A stretch of DNA of 64,000 bases from Oreohelix idahoensis (taxonomy: Eukaryota > Mollusca > Gastropoda > Stylommatophora > Oreohelicidae): contig JAMPIV010000595.1 of assembly GCA_024509875.1 (NCBI GenBank), positions 659,001 through 723,000 of the forward strand, written 5' to 3'. Numbering within the stretch: the first letter of the stretch is position 1; every line of letters starts with the position of its first letter. A program made the position numbers and the translations under genes. The notes below the pieces were generated by a model, which was not told where the DNA came from, did no database searches, and worked only from the letters and a program-made list of their open reading frames with translations. This document shows, piece by piece, positions 10,240 through 22,912 of the stretch.

Positions 10240-12335
10240 GACTTCATACTTTCTGGAGAGAAATTCTACTTCTTCGCTACCACTATCATCACACCAGGAA
10301 AACTTTTAGCTACATGTGTGTATCCGATTACCTCTCTCAGTTTGAGCGACTCTTGGGCAGCATCAACAGCTACTTCCATTCTCCACTTCCTTCCCGTTTT
10401 CAGTATTGGCTGAATGGACTTAACCACGTCATCTGCTGACTCGCGCAGCATCATTGCAAGCCTTGTCTTTTCCACTTTGTACTCTTCAACAACTGACTTG
10501 AAAGGAAGCACAAGTTTTTACTTCTTTGCAGTACAGTGCTACGTCTGACAGACCTGGTGGTACCCCTAGCCATTTCCCCATGAACTTGTTGACCTTCTAC
10601 TCTATAGCTTCCATTGTACTGGTGCTTATTTCATATATAAGCAGTGGCCACAACAACTTAGGTATCAACATGAACTGGAGGCACCACAGTTAGAATTTTC
10701 CTAGGAGTCTGCTTTGGTCGATGATCTGTAGCACTCTGTTTGCCATTTCTATTGTCGGTTGCACTGCCTTCGAGTCTTTTAATGAGGCATCGTACACCCT
10801 TCCAAGACTTTTAACAGGTTCCTCAATGACAGTAGGGATTTTTTGGCTGGAAACCATGAATATGACCTCCGCTATCTTCCCTTTTCTGTCTTGGTTTGAC
10901 ACATTCCACTGAGCTTTGGACCTATAGCCATTCCTTCAGCCGCATTGAGGATCACCTGCATAGCCAACACGAATAATATCGGAGAGATGGTACATCCCAT
11001 CGCAATTCCAACTTCAAGGCCAATCCACTTCGTTGTGTACTCTCTGGTTGAAAATCTGACAGAGAACCCTGCGAAATACAGCTTCAGGATTGCTGCAATC
11101 TCTTGTGAAACATGATACATTTCTAGGGCCTGCCACAACATCTGGTGTGGAACGGATCCATAAGCATTCGCTAGATCCAACCAGATTACATGGAGGGTTG
11201 TTCTGTCAGACTTTGCCTTTTGGATTGCTTCCCAGATCATTGTGGCATGCTCTAGACATCCTGGTGTACCTGGGATACCTCCTTTCTGAATGGTAGTGTC
11301 AATGTACCCATTTGCCAGGAGGTATGTAGTGAGCCTTTTCGCCATCACTGAGAAGAATATCTTCCCTTCCACATTAAGTAGTGAGATTGGCCTAAACTGA
11401 CTGATGTCTGTGGAATTTTGTTCATTCGGGATGTAGACTCCGTTCGCCTTTCTCCATTCCTTGCTTACAAGATGGGTTTTCCACGTATTCTGCAGAAAAC
11501 GGAGCAGTTGTTTGAGCACCTCAGGGCATCTCTTATACACAACTCCATTAGGACCTGGAGCTGACTTGCACCGAGCTTTCTGGACAATTCTTTCTACTTC
11601 TTGCATCGTTGGGCGCTTGGTGTTAAATTCAGCTCCTGGCTTACTAGGCTGCTGAGCCGTTCATCTTTGCGACCATCTGAATAGATCATTCTAAGGTGTT
11701 CTTCCATGTCGTTTTTCCTGATGTTTAGCGTTCCCGACCGTGGCTGCTCAAACAGTTCTTTGGCGAACTTGAAGGGCTCCCTGAAGAATCTTTCCCTATC
11801 CCCCAGAGTCTTCCTTCTCTTCCTGCACAACCTTTCTGCACTACAAAGGACATTATGTTGGCCTTTCAGGTGCTCCCAAACCTGTCGTAACCCTTCCTTT
11901 TCTGCGGCCACTGCTTTCTTGAACAGTTTTCGGGCATGCTTCTTCTGTTTCCTGATTTCTTCTATTTTAATTTGTCTTCTACTTTTTTTGCGGTGGGTTA
12001 CTTTCCCTTGCCTCCCTGACTCCAAAACGCTCTGCGACAGTGAAGATATATTATATCGACGAAGATTTCCAGCTTCTTCTCCAAAGTTATCTTCTTCAGG
12101 TTGTTATCCAACTCTTTTGACAAGACTTTGCCCAGCTGTTCCCAAAGCCCTTTTGCACTGGCAGGTGGAAACTTGATTGCATCTCTCTTCCCGTCCAAGA
12201 AGTGTGGGAGATCATCATCAGACAGATCAACTTGAATATACTCAGCAATGTGGATTGACTCCTGGCTGAGTTCTTCTAACGTCTTACCCGTCGGACAGAG
12301 CGCTGTTGATCTCCCTCTGATGAGCTCCCACACCC
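10240..12335 (-). pseudogene. R2/NeSL-like LINE, decayed
   Basis: Minus-strand pieces in order: 12333-11998 and 12025-11594 (a basic N-terminal region with KSRRQIKIEEIRKQKKHARK), 11606-10872 (reverse transcriptase), then 10902-10690 and 10511-10266 (thumb and C-terminal segments such as EEPVKSLGRVYDASLKD). The reverse transcriptase has KSAPGPNGVVYKRCP, FRPISLLNVEGKIFF, KGGIPGTPGCLEHATMIWE and LDLANAYGSVPHQML with the first catalytic Asp. Immediately after MGCTISPILFVLAMQV the sequence jumps to the thumb, so the palm box with two Asp is missing. The clade is inferred from recalled mollusc and cnidarian relatives. There are stops between all pieces. Confidence 0.75.
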
Positions 12336-12459
12336 CATTTTCGTTCTGTGGATTTTCATTCCTCTCTGAGTAGAGAATTCCCTACCACAGGCACACAGAA
12401 ATTCTAGCCGTTGTTCAGAGCTCAAGTCCATGTAACGGATATAAATTATAATTATTGTT

Positions 12460-13215
12460 ATTGTTGAACAGAATAGACATCATTGCACTCCTGGCTAACT
12501 CGAAGGTGCTCAGTCTCCCTCAGCGTATGTTGAAGTTAATTAATGCTAACTGTTTCTGTTGCGCGTTGGTTGTATACATGTCGGATGCAACCTCTCATAC
12601 GTCCATCCCTGCTAGCCTTACGTTCAGTGTCAAATTCTAGTAACCTTAGCCTTGCTGTTTTCATCTATTGCAGCGACGTTCTCTAACACGCGATCATTAA
12701 TTGTCCTCAGTACTTCTCCCTTATCCATATCCAATGTCCTCACTATGGGCACCCTTGAGGCCAGATTGTCAGTCCTTTCATTATCGTGTACCCCATAATG
12801 ACCATGACGGTAGATCCACATCAGTTCCTTAAGATTCTAAGCTTCTATGGATGTTTTCCAATCAAGCTTTAGCTATCCATTTTGAAACTTCCGAAGCATA
12901 GATTGGGAGTCTGATATAATAACTGCCCTGGTTGACGGAGTCAAACAGGGCCACCTCAGAGCTGCAGTAACTGCCTGTTTCTCCATTGTAATGTTGGAGG
13001 CTGTTGTCATGTAAGCTCCTCTCTGTTCGGCGACGATCTTACCTTTTATCCTAGCCGAGAAGCTGCAGCCTGATTTCTCACCACGGAGTACATACCAATC
13101 GGTGTCAACAATGGCATCATCATCCCCAACGTGATCATGTAGCAGTTGATTAATTTCCAGCCCTGCTTTTCCATTGACGCAAGCTCTGTACTCTCTGCCA
13201 AGGCTGATGATTACT
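12460..13215 (-). pseudogene. LINE RNase H domain, decayed
   Basis: Two frames make up this relic. Residues in 12873-13283 include VDTDWYVLRGEKSGCSFSA (where active families have a TDGS-like start), MEKQAVTAALRW and VIISDSQSMLRK. The frame at 12630-12821 has WIYRHGHYGVHDNERTDNLA, which resembles the HAGV.GNE.AD end of RNase H. The usual catalytic Glu position (MEVEAV in relatives) reads MEKQAV. The domain lies upstream of the R2-like piece on the same strand, so it probably comes from a separate copy. RNase H would remove template RNA during element replication. Confidence 0.65.
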
Positions 13216-13479
13216 TGCTGGTAGTTAATTATAATTAACAATGAAGAAACGAGCGGAATTAATAAAGGATAAAAATGCAACACAAAGTTCTACACAGCGC
13301 AAGATCATAATACATCATGCCTTCACATCATTAGAGCATTCTAGAGGTTTCAAAACTTTGTCAGAGTGATTTTGCTAACTATAAATAGCAGTGAAATAGT
13401 AAGATGTATAACAGTCTTTAGATAAGCAGTCTCAGTGTATATGTTTCATATATTACTGTTTTGAACAAGTGGCAATTTT

Positions 13480-13745
13480 CAAACTTCGCACAGGCCTCAA
13501 CAGATTAGAGCACCATCTCTTCAACAAGTTAAAGATAGGAACTACTGATAAGTGTAATTGTTGCACCGATAAAATGACTGCTGAACGTCTATTTTAAAGG
13601 TGTTCTACATATCGGGAACAGAGAAAGCGCATATGACCACTACCAGTACCATTCCTGTAAAAAAAACTCTACATAGATATCAACAGCATCGGGCTGATCG
13701 CTTATTTCTTTGAACATATTCAAGTTGAAGTCTGAAAGTAAACAA
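13480..13745 (+). pseudogene. LINE C-terminal zinc-finger-like tail fragment
   Basis: In translation the segment reads like the end of mollusc LINE polyproteins: LRTGLNRLEHHLFNKLKIG, then CNCCTDKMTAERLF and a Cys-containing RCSTYREQRKRI stretch. A stop interrupts it. A related fragment lies at 30890-31115 (TGACTGCTGAAC and CCAGTACCATTCCTGTAAAA shared). Confidence 0.6.
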
Positions 13746-13905
13746 GGAAAAAGAAATATTACTAACAGTTATCAATAGACTTTCGCAGCCCAGTAATACA
13801 TACACAATGTGTACAAGAAGACACTAGAAATTTACTGTTTAACCTCTCCACTATCCAATACCATAATTCCCGCAGTAAGTACGTCGATTGGTTGGTCGGT
13901 CACAT

Positions 13906-14070
13906 CATGCACACCGTCATTTGCGCACTTTTCTGTTTTTAAGAGAGTACATTAACTTTCAACCACAGCGAAGGGGTGCAACTGTGGTTGAAAGTTAGAC
14001 AATAATTGTATTGTTTCTCTTATATGCACTCTCTCAAAAATAGAAAAGTGCGCAAATGACGTTGTGCATG
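13906..14070. repeat. fold-back (inverted repeat) element, possible MITE
   Basis: The left arm (13906-13968) and right arm (13983-14070) are near-perfect inverted copies. Both contain GTCATTTGCGCACTTTTCT next to a terminal CATGCAC, and both close at TAACTTTCAACCACA around a short loop with AAGGGGTG. The right arm has about 26 extra bases (AATAATTGTATTG region). The DNA could form a long hairpin. I cannot assign a transposon family, and no clear target duplication is visible. Confidence 0.7.
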
Positions 14071-14489
14071 AACAGTTTGATTATGGAAAGTCAAGATTTT
14101 AAAAGATGCACGAACAATTACGAGACATGTTGTCATAAAAGAAATGTTAGTTATTTAGTCGATTTCCGATCCATTAGATCATTATCACTGCTCCAGATGT
14201 CATTTAGGAAGGTTACTCCATGTCTTTATATTAAAACATCCATGTAATTTTCACTACAAATATATAATGACGGTCGCCTGCAATGAAATGACCACAGTAG
14301 TAATAGTACCGTCTGTAATACATGTAACAGAAACAACACACTGTAATTAAAAACCTGTCAATTTTGACGGGTTATTGCTAGTTTATTAAAAATAATAATA
14401 ATAATGCCCAATATGGTTCCTTGTGATCTCTTATGATATAATAATGGGACTATAGCTTCATCAGGCATACTATAGAAGGTGGTTAATAT
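14071..14489. other. no gene recognised
   Basis: AT-rich DNA with an (ATA)n-like patch near 14390-14405. I see nothing else. Confidence 0.3.
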
Positions 14490-14713
14490 GAGGTTGTGAA
14501 TGAGGTCTGGCAACCTCACCATGTAAAACAGATTCCTACAGAAATTACCATTGTAAGAGCGTGTGAATGCTTTGTTACACATAAGGAAGGGAAACCCGAG
14601 GCCTGTAAACAGTAAATTAATATGAAACAAATATAAAGGTATGTTTTCAGGCACTCGCAGGAAATAAAGAAGTAGAACACTAGACAACAGAAAAACAACA
14701 GACATGAGTGGCT
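14490..14713 (+). repeat. dispersed short repeat, family E, long copy
   Basis: TGAGGTTGTGAATGAGG leads into CTGGCAACCTCACCATG, so the copy has a short self-complementary start. GGAAACCCGAGGCCTGT and an AGAAGTAGAACACTAG-like region follow; these recur at 42955-43090 with small changes. The SINE at 14726 has inserted at its right end. Confidence 0.5.
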
Positions 14714-14725
14714 TACCCAGGATAT

Positions 14726-15011
14726 TTTTTTTTTTTTTTTTTTTTTTTTTCTTAACCAGCGGCACTTGGGCTTTCAGCCCTTCGGCCCAATGACATGTCA
14801 TTGCGAGGCTGGGGAACCTGAGAACTTTCCTTCCAACCCGGTCAGGAGCTTCGCTCCTTCCCATCCACAGAGGGTTTATCACAGGAGCCGTTCAGGTCAT
14901 TCAGTCAAATTTCCGGCCGCAAACATTTCTTCAAACGCTGACGCCCGGGTTTGAACCATGAACACCTGGTCGCCAGTACAACGCCGAAGCCATTACACCA
15001 GCGCGGCTCCC
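14726..15011 (-). mobile_element. tRNA-derived SINE, minus strand, with target-site duplication
   Basis: Flanked by the 12-bp direct repeat TACCCAGGATAT at 14714-14725 and 15012-15023. The poly(A) tail appears as a T-run at about 14726-14749. The head, read on the minus strand, has GCCGCGCTGGTGTAATGG and GGTTCAAACCCGGG boxes like the SINEs at 8956 and 31820. The body differs and contains CGGGTTGGAAGG and GGGCCGAAGGGCTGAAAGCC, so this is a related head on another body. Confidence 0.85.
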
Positions 15012-15027
15012 TACCCAGGATATATAT

Positions 15028-16124
<1,097 letters not shown>

Positions 16125-16240
16125 GTGAGGTTGTGCGTAGTCTCGTAAAACCACCATGTAAAACAACCTACTACAGAAATCGTCACTTCAGGAGCACTGA
16201 CGTGACTAGTTGCAAATTTCTTGCATTGGGGTTGCTGTCA
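16125..16240 (+). repeat. dispersed short repeat, family E
   Basis: Contains GTGAGGTTGTG, then CACCATGTAAAACAACC and CTACAGAAAT, matching the order seen near 14490-14570. Confidence 0.45.
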
Positions 16241-16269
16241 TAAAACGACTTTGTGCATGTACTTTTGTG

Positions 16270-16339
<70 letters not shown>

Positions 16340-16411
16340 ACTCCGGCACTCTTCCTTTGTCTCACTCATCGTCCTTTTATTTGGCATATTTATTGCCCTT
16401 ACATTATTTTG
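16241..16411 (+). repeat. dispersed repeat family F, left part, with expanded (CT)n
   Basis: GCATGTACTTTTGTGCC, a (CT)n tract (16272-16336) and TTCACTCCGGCA match 52710-52760, where the CT tract is only a few units long. The family resumes at 18627 after the RTE insertion. The microsatellite is therefore an expansion within an existing repeat. Confidence 0.7.
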
Positions 16412-16499
16412 TTTACAATCAAAAGAAGAACTGAAAGAGTTGCTCATCCTAGGAAAGGCCCAACATCACGCAAGAAACCAAGTAAACGAACGGCAGAAA

Positions 16500-17643
16500 T
16501 GAGCATTAAGACTTACAAGCTGAGAGAGGGAGAAATTAAGACCAGATATCAGGGGCTTACTACTACAGCGGTGAGAAACACAGAAGAACAACCTGATGAC
16601 TTGGAAACCCTCTAGCTTCAATTCAAGGACATCACAAAGACAGCTGCTGCAAAAGCACGTGGTGAAATCCGACTTGGGAACAAGAGAAAGAGGACACCTT
16701 GGTGGACAGAGGAAGTCAAAGAAAAAATAAGAGAGAAGAAAATGGCATGGAAACAATACTTAATAGCTAAAACCACAGCACAACAAATAGAGAAATATAG
16801 AGAATATGTGACTCAGAACAGAAGCAATGAACAAGGTGCTAGCAGCAAAACAGAAGTCCTGGGAAGAATTTGGAGTAAAGCTAGAAAAAGATGCGCAAGA
16901 AAACCAGAAATTGTTCTATAAGACCCTAAAGAATATGAGGAAGGAAAAACAATGCCCTCTCAAATTTATAAAGGACAAGCAAGGCAAATTGCTTACTGTC
17001 ACGAAGAAAGTAATGGAAAGATGGAAAGAATATTTCTCAGAACTCCTTGATGGTGAGCAAAGTTAAGCATCAGAAATTATAACCACTAGCACAGAAGAGG
17101 AAACCAATGGTGATGAAGATGACATAAAGATCGAAGAACTGAAGGAAGCACTGGAGAAAATCAAGATGGGCAAAGCAGCAGGGCATGATGGTATAACACC
17201 AGAAATGGTTAAGTTCATGGGAGCATCAGGCGACCTATTACTCTTAAGGGTCCTACAGGCAGCGGCGTGCAACAAGACCATACCAAAGAATTGGGAGATT
17301 GCCATCAAAACACCAATTTTCAAAAAGGGTGACAATCGACAATGTTGAAACCATAGACGCATATCCCTTCTCAGTGTCCCTGGTAAAATCTACTCTAGAA
17401 TCCTAGAGCAAAAACTTCGACTCCTAGCTGAGCCACAATTGGATGAGGTCCAGTGCGGATTCCGAGTTAACCAAAGTACTCAAGACCTAATCTTCACACT
17501 CAGATAGCTGAGTGAAAAGGGCCTTGAGTATAAGAGTGAGATCCATCTTTATTTCATAGATCTGGAAAAGGCGTTTGACAGGGTCCCCTGGAGCAAACTT
17601 TGGGACTGTTTGGCAAGGAAGAACATTCCAGTACCTCTGATTC
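16500..17643 (+). pseudogene. LINE linker and reverse transcriptase fingers, broken (RTE copy 2)
   Basis: Pieces begin at MSIKTYKLREGEIKTRYQG (16500) and continue through 16827-17066 and 17166-17348 (GKAAGHDGITPEMVKFM). They parallel the intact 445-residue frame of copy 1. In-frame stops lie near 16614, 17064, 17346 and 17505, with frameshifts between. I see no sign of retained function. Confidence 0.75.
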
Positions 17644-18605
17644 ATGCTATACAGAAATTATGTGAGGACAGCAAACCATAAGTCAGAAGAGTTCAACACC
17701 ACCAGTGGTGTAAGACAAGGTGATATCCTGTCACCTTATCTTTTCATACTCCTCATGGACGATGTCAACAAGGCATGTAAGGAGAGAACAAGAAAGTATT
17801 CAGTGGGGTACTGGAAGATGAGACAGATCTGTATTCCAGAGCTGGCATTTGCTGATGATGTTGCCCTGATTACTAAATCAGAGGCACATCTCCAATCTAA
17901 CCTGCAAGTCTGGAAGGAAGAGCTGGAGACGAGAGGGATGGCCATAAGCAGCTCTAAAACAAAATCCATGGTGATATCACGAGAAGAAAGAAGACATCAG
18001 ATTAAGCTGGGAGAACAGGTCCCGGAGCACGTCGGCCACTTTAAATACCTCGGAGTTATTATTGACCGAAAGGGAGGCATCAAAGAAGAGTTGGCCACTC
18101 GAAAAGCAGCAGCTGGGAGACTTTTTCAGGCCATAAATCGAAGATTCCTCAGCACGAGAGAGGTTGGTAAGAAAATGAAGATGGTTGTATACCGCTCTAC
18201 CTATGTCCAAGTCTTGACATATGGATGCGAGTCATGGGCAATGACTACAACCCACAAAAGCCAGATCCAAACCTCAGAAATGAGGTATCTGAGGAAGGTG
18301 GTTGAAGTAACAAGAAGAGACATGGTCCGCAACCAAACTATACGTCAAGGCCTAAAATCCCACCCCATGCAGGCCCAAGTAGAACAGTCCCAACTGATAT
18401 GGTTTGGCCATGTCTGCAGAATGGGAGAAGATCGGCTACCGCGACAAGCATGGAAACAAAGAGCCAGGGATCCAGACCCCCAGGATCTTTGAAGGACCGA
18501 GGACTAGAATGGAACCAGGCCAGGAGGATGACAACCGAATGGATAGTCTGGCGCTCTCTCTTCCAAACCTCTACACCTCACGGTAGAAGGGGAACAACTA
18601 AGTAA
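17644..18605 (+). pseudogene. LINE reverse transcriptase palm and C-terminus (RTE copy 2)
   Basis: The frame 17644-18492 carries GVRQGDILSPYLFILLMDDV and the catalytic ELAFADDVALITKSE box, with Trp before KMRQICIPELAF where copy 1 has a stop. It has the YGCESWAMTTTHKSQIQ thumb segment. Near 18400-18490 a shift moves the true C-terminus into the frame ending at 18605, and a few dozen bases present in copies 1 and 3 are missing (GRPRVRWEDNIRQ is absent). The end again merges with the (TAAG)n tail. Confidence 0.75.
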
Positions 18606-18626
18606 GTAAGTAAGTACATTCTTTTG

Positions 18627-18985
18627 CTGTGACCGCACGTTATACGTACGAGTATTTATGTTTCGCCAGGTGAATTGTATCAATACCTAGTTAATTAGAC
18701 CGGTCAGCTGTAATACGGTTATCACGTAAGTCAGTCTGGCCACCTTTGAAAGAGACGTCAGTTGTTTGTGTAACGTGGTATCGCACGAACATGCACAGAA
18801 AGCCAGATTGCTATCTAAGGAAGCCGCCTGAGGGACGGGCGAAAACACCGGTGATAATTAGATAATCGCTTCATCTGTGCCCTCTCGGTATCAATATTTC
18901 TGATAATATGTCTGGGGAGACAATATTGGAAGGTAGCATCTGGACTGTAGCGAGAGGTAAAGATAATATGATGATGATATCCTTG
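18627..18985 (+). repeat. dispersed repeat family F, right part
   Basis: Segments such as TTTCGCCAGGTGAATTGTA, TGGCCACCTTTGAAAGAGAC and TGGGGAGACAATATTGGAAG match 52855-53130 in order. With 16241-16411 it forms one interrupted F copy. Confidence 0.7.
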
Positions 18986-20002
<1,017 letters not shown>

Positions 20003-20008
<6 letters not shown>

Positions 20009-20346
20009 TCACATCTATAGAGCTAATTCTTATAAAAAAGGAATTTCGCTGGATTTACATCAGCTGGGGGCTTGAAAGGGCTATAACCATTGCTTAAATC
20101 TTCATAAAAGGCAGCGGACCGATAATAAGTTAACAATTGCTCACCCAATGCCGCATTGTTCTTGACTTAGGAAATATCTTATGGAACTACCTTGAGATAG
20201 AAGCGTCTTTACCCTTCTATCTACAACTCTGCCAAGAGTAATCTTGTGCAAAGGTTAGACACCTTTGACGACCCATTTTAGATACTCTTGCGTTTTGGCT
20301 ACTGGTGGACCACTACTGCAAAACAGGGGAGACAATCCGTGACAGT
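20003..20346 (+). repeat. dispersed repeat family B, apparently complete
   Basis: About 345 bp, from TTCACATCTATAGAGCTA through GAATTTCGCTGGAT, GGGGCTTGAA, TCTATCTACAACTCTGCCAAG and GGACCACTACTGCAAA to CCGTGACAG. Other copies are at 8914-9581, 31393-31705 (minus), 54690-55027 and 56723-56950. It has no coding capacity. I do not see clear tRNA boxes, so SINE or MITE status is open. Confidence 0.75.
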
Positions 20347-20489
20347 TGCAACAGAGGTTTTCCATCTCCCGACTTACAAAACCCGTTCCTGCCAGTGTGT
20401 ATTAGATGCAGTAGTATCATGCAGCCGGTTCGCACCGGTTCGCCTGAATTGGTTGTTAAATTTCGCCTACACCTGCTTGTTGAATTTAT

Positions 20490-20811
20490 TTAGCTTACAC
20501 AATTCGATCTCCACACAAAGTCAAATGGCCCACTGTTTAACCTCGCAAGGCTGAAGGCAAAAACGAAAATCAGAAGGGTCACTAGAAGAGACACGCTGCA
20601 ATCGTCATTCAGTCAACATGAGCTTCAGAGCTTGATGAATCGCTTCTCTCAAGCATTCAAGGATTTGCTTGCGGCACCGGAACGCTTCTATATGGCAGCG
20701 AGACATGGACAACCTATGCTTAGCAAGAAAGCTCAAAACCTTTCATCTATGGTTTCTATGCCACATGCTTGATATTTCATGGGAGGCCCAAGTGAAAAAT
20801 GTTGAGGTGCT
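20490..20811 (+). pseudogene. LINE reverse transcriptase C-terminal region, left half (split by the LTR element)
   Basis: Translation in shifting frames gives LARLKAKTKIRRVTRRD, LYGSETWTTYA and a TCLIFHGRP-like stretch, a layout known from the region after the palm in endonuclease-type LINEs. It stops exactly at the GTGCT duplication of the LTR element. The next part of the same protein resumes at 29277 (VLSRVGLQNMYTPLRQR). It is degraded by stops. Confidence 0.7.
20807..20811. repeat. target-site duplication GTGCT (left)
   Basis: Five bases directly before the 5' LTR. The same five follow the 3' LTR at 29272-29276. Confidence 0.85.
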
Positions 20812-22059
20812 TGATACAGAGTGAATATTAACAAGGGGAGGTGATCTTGAAAATGTTAAGCGTATAGATTCGATTGCAGGTTACGTTGCTTGATTAAGCT
20901 GATGTTAAGTTAAAATTGTATTAGGGGAATTTCCTCGTGTGATCGAGAAGTTACAAAGCGTGTGAACGCCGGTCAGTTCTATTGTGTAGAGGTATGCACT
21001 ATGAACTATTTTGAGCTACGGGTGTTTAGCTACTTGTGGCTAGCCCGTGCAAGTAGTGCGAGAACGGTGTTTTTTGAACAGCCGAGTCTCGTGTGGGTTT
21101 CTTGGGCGCATCTAGTGTGTGAACTAGGAGTAGTCTGTTTTTTGGGTACCGGCGGGAGAGGTCGGTCCTACAGTGTGTGTTTTGAGTATGCCTGCGCAGT
21201 GCACAAGTTATAGAGGCCATTATTTATGTAGGCCTATAATTCTTGAGTTTATTGGAGAATTATGTTTGTGAGTATTTTTGAAGAGGTAAGGATCCAGGAC
21301 TTATGTTTGAATATATAAATGTCAAGATGAGTGAAGGCGAGATTACTGCAGACTGCCAGGGAGTGCAGGCTTGCGAGAAATTGCCGCGAGTATTCACCAT
21401 TGATGTAGTTAGCACGGCGAGGATGATGTCCGTTGGCTAACCGGATCCATAGCAACATTAAAGCGCCAAGGTTGAGAGCGTCTTTGATGAGGCATATTTG
21501 AGAGGCCATTGTTATTATTGAGAGGATCCATATCTACATTAAAGCGCCAAGGTTGAGAGCGTCTTTGATGAGGCATATTTGAGGAATTTATTATTGATAG
21601 CACGGTGAGGACAACCGTTTGCTGGGAAAAAGGATCCATTGTTTATTTATTATAATGCTGATGTTAGAAGCATCGTTGATGAGGCCATTTATTATTTACG
21701 TTAGAGCGCCAAGGTTGAGAGCGTCTTTGATGAGGCATATTTGAGGAATTCATTATATTAGCACGGGGATGCCGACCGTTGCTGAGAGGATCCAGTATTA
21801 CTATTATATAGCGCTAATGATTCTGAGAAGTGGAGATGTGACTGGAGTACTGTATTATTGTATTACTATGACTTGTACTTTGATTATGACTATAACTGTG
21901 TATTCTGTATTAACGTAACGTGTTGTGGTGTATTAAACGTTCATTAACATTCACCAGCAGTTTATAACCATCTATGACTTCTACGTGCGTACCTGTGTTG
22001 TGAGTGATTGTTCCAACACGCACGCACTCAATCAACCACAAAGAAATCAGCATATAACA
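20812..22059 (+). repeat. 5' LTR of the gag-only element
   Basis: 1,248 bp, TG...CA. It matches 27862-29271 along its length, apart from minor substitutions and 162 bp that are missing here in the minisatellite. Long frames on its minus strand (MPHQRRSQPWRF repeats) are produced by the minisatellite. Confidence 0.9.
21448..21590 (+). repeat. LTR minisatellite, 81-bp unit, about 2 copies
   Basis: Unit runs from CATATCTACATTAAAGCGCC through AAGGTTGAGAGCGTCTTTG and GAGGCATATTTGAGAGGCC to GAGAGGATC. A further single related half-unit lies at about 21704-21742. Confidence 0.85.
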
Positions 22060-22080
22060 TTTGGTGGACCAAACCAACGG
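22060..22080 (+). promoter_or_regulatory. candidate primer binding site
   Basis: Directly after the 5' LTR the sequence reads TTTGGTGGACCAAACC. TGG at the start of such a site would pair with the CCA end of a tRNA. I cannot say which tRNA. Confidence 0.5.
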
Positions 22081-22912
22081 GTCGTAGCACCCACATTACA
22101 TCCGCGTGAAACAAGAGAGTAAATTAGGTCAGATTCTGGACCAGTCATTACAAGTGGGAACACTGAAAGTTGTTATGTTTGGCTCTGTGTGGGCGTGGCT
22201 TAATTCAACTGTACACAGGTATCAGCTGACTGCGCATATCCATCCTTATATCTTGGCGTGTTGTAGCAACTAAACTAACTTTATCAGTTGGTTTCGATAT
22301 CAAACAGCTGTTATCTGATAGCGACATTGATGCCATAATTGTTACAATGCTTGTTCCAGTCTTTCCATATACAGATTCAACTAAATGTGAAGTGTTTTTT
22401 AAGAGTCGTTTGCAGATTATCTCAAGTCAAAAATCACGGGGGTTGCTGTGCTGCGTTTCCTGTATGCTGTACGTGCTGATGCTGTGTTGAGCGCATTCTA
22501 CACTTTTGCAAGAACCTGAAGAGAAGAAAGTCTAGTTTGTGTACCTTTCTGCGCTGGAACGGTTTTATCTGCAGAACTTTGTGATATCTGGTGTGTTGGC
22601 GGAAGGGACGGAAGTATATTAAGATAAGTGATTTTGTTCTGTGTAGATTGTGCCACTTTTCTGCATTTCAGCAAGTCTGCCTATACTATCCATCACTTAT
22701 TCTGTTGATAATTGTCGTTGTGTTGTCGATAATTATATCGATTGATTGTACAATATGTTGATGCATAGGTAGTGTATGCTATATATAAGTACTATAACAG
22801 AAAGTGGTGTACAGTAATTAAGAAATAATTGCAATTTCTTAAAAAGATAATTGGCTTGGTGAGGTGAAAGTTTAATTAATACATATATAGTTGTCTAAGT
22901 AAGTAAGTCACT
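22081..22912 (+). other. leader region of the gag-only LTR element
   Basis: About 830 bp between the primer site and the gag-like start. No frame of note. GTAAGTAAGT lies just upstream of the ATG at 22913. Confidence 0.5.

Larger units (their letters stand above)
16412..18614 (+). mobile_element. RTE-type LINE, copy 2, 5'-truncated, with target-site duplication
   Basis: Flanked by TACATTATTTTG-like DNA at 16400-16411 and TACATTCTTTTG at 18615-18626. It starts TTTACAATCAAAAG, the same internal point as copy 1, and ends in (TAAG)n. It lies inside a family F repeat, so F is older. Several stops and frameshifts make it inactive. Confidence 0.85.
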
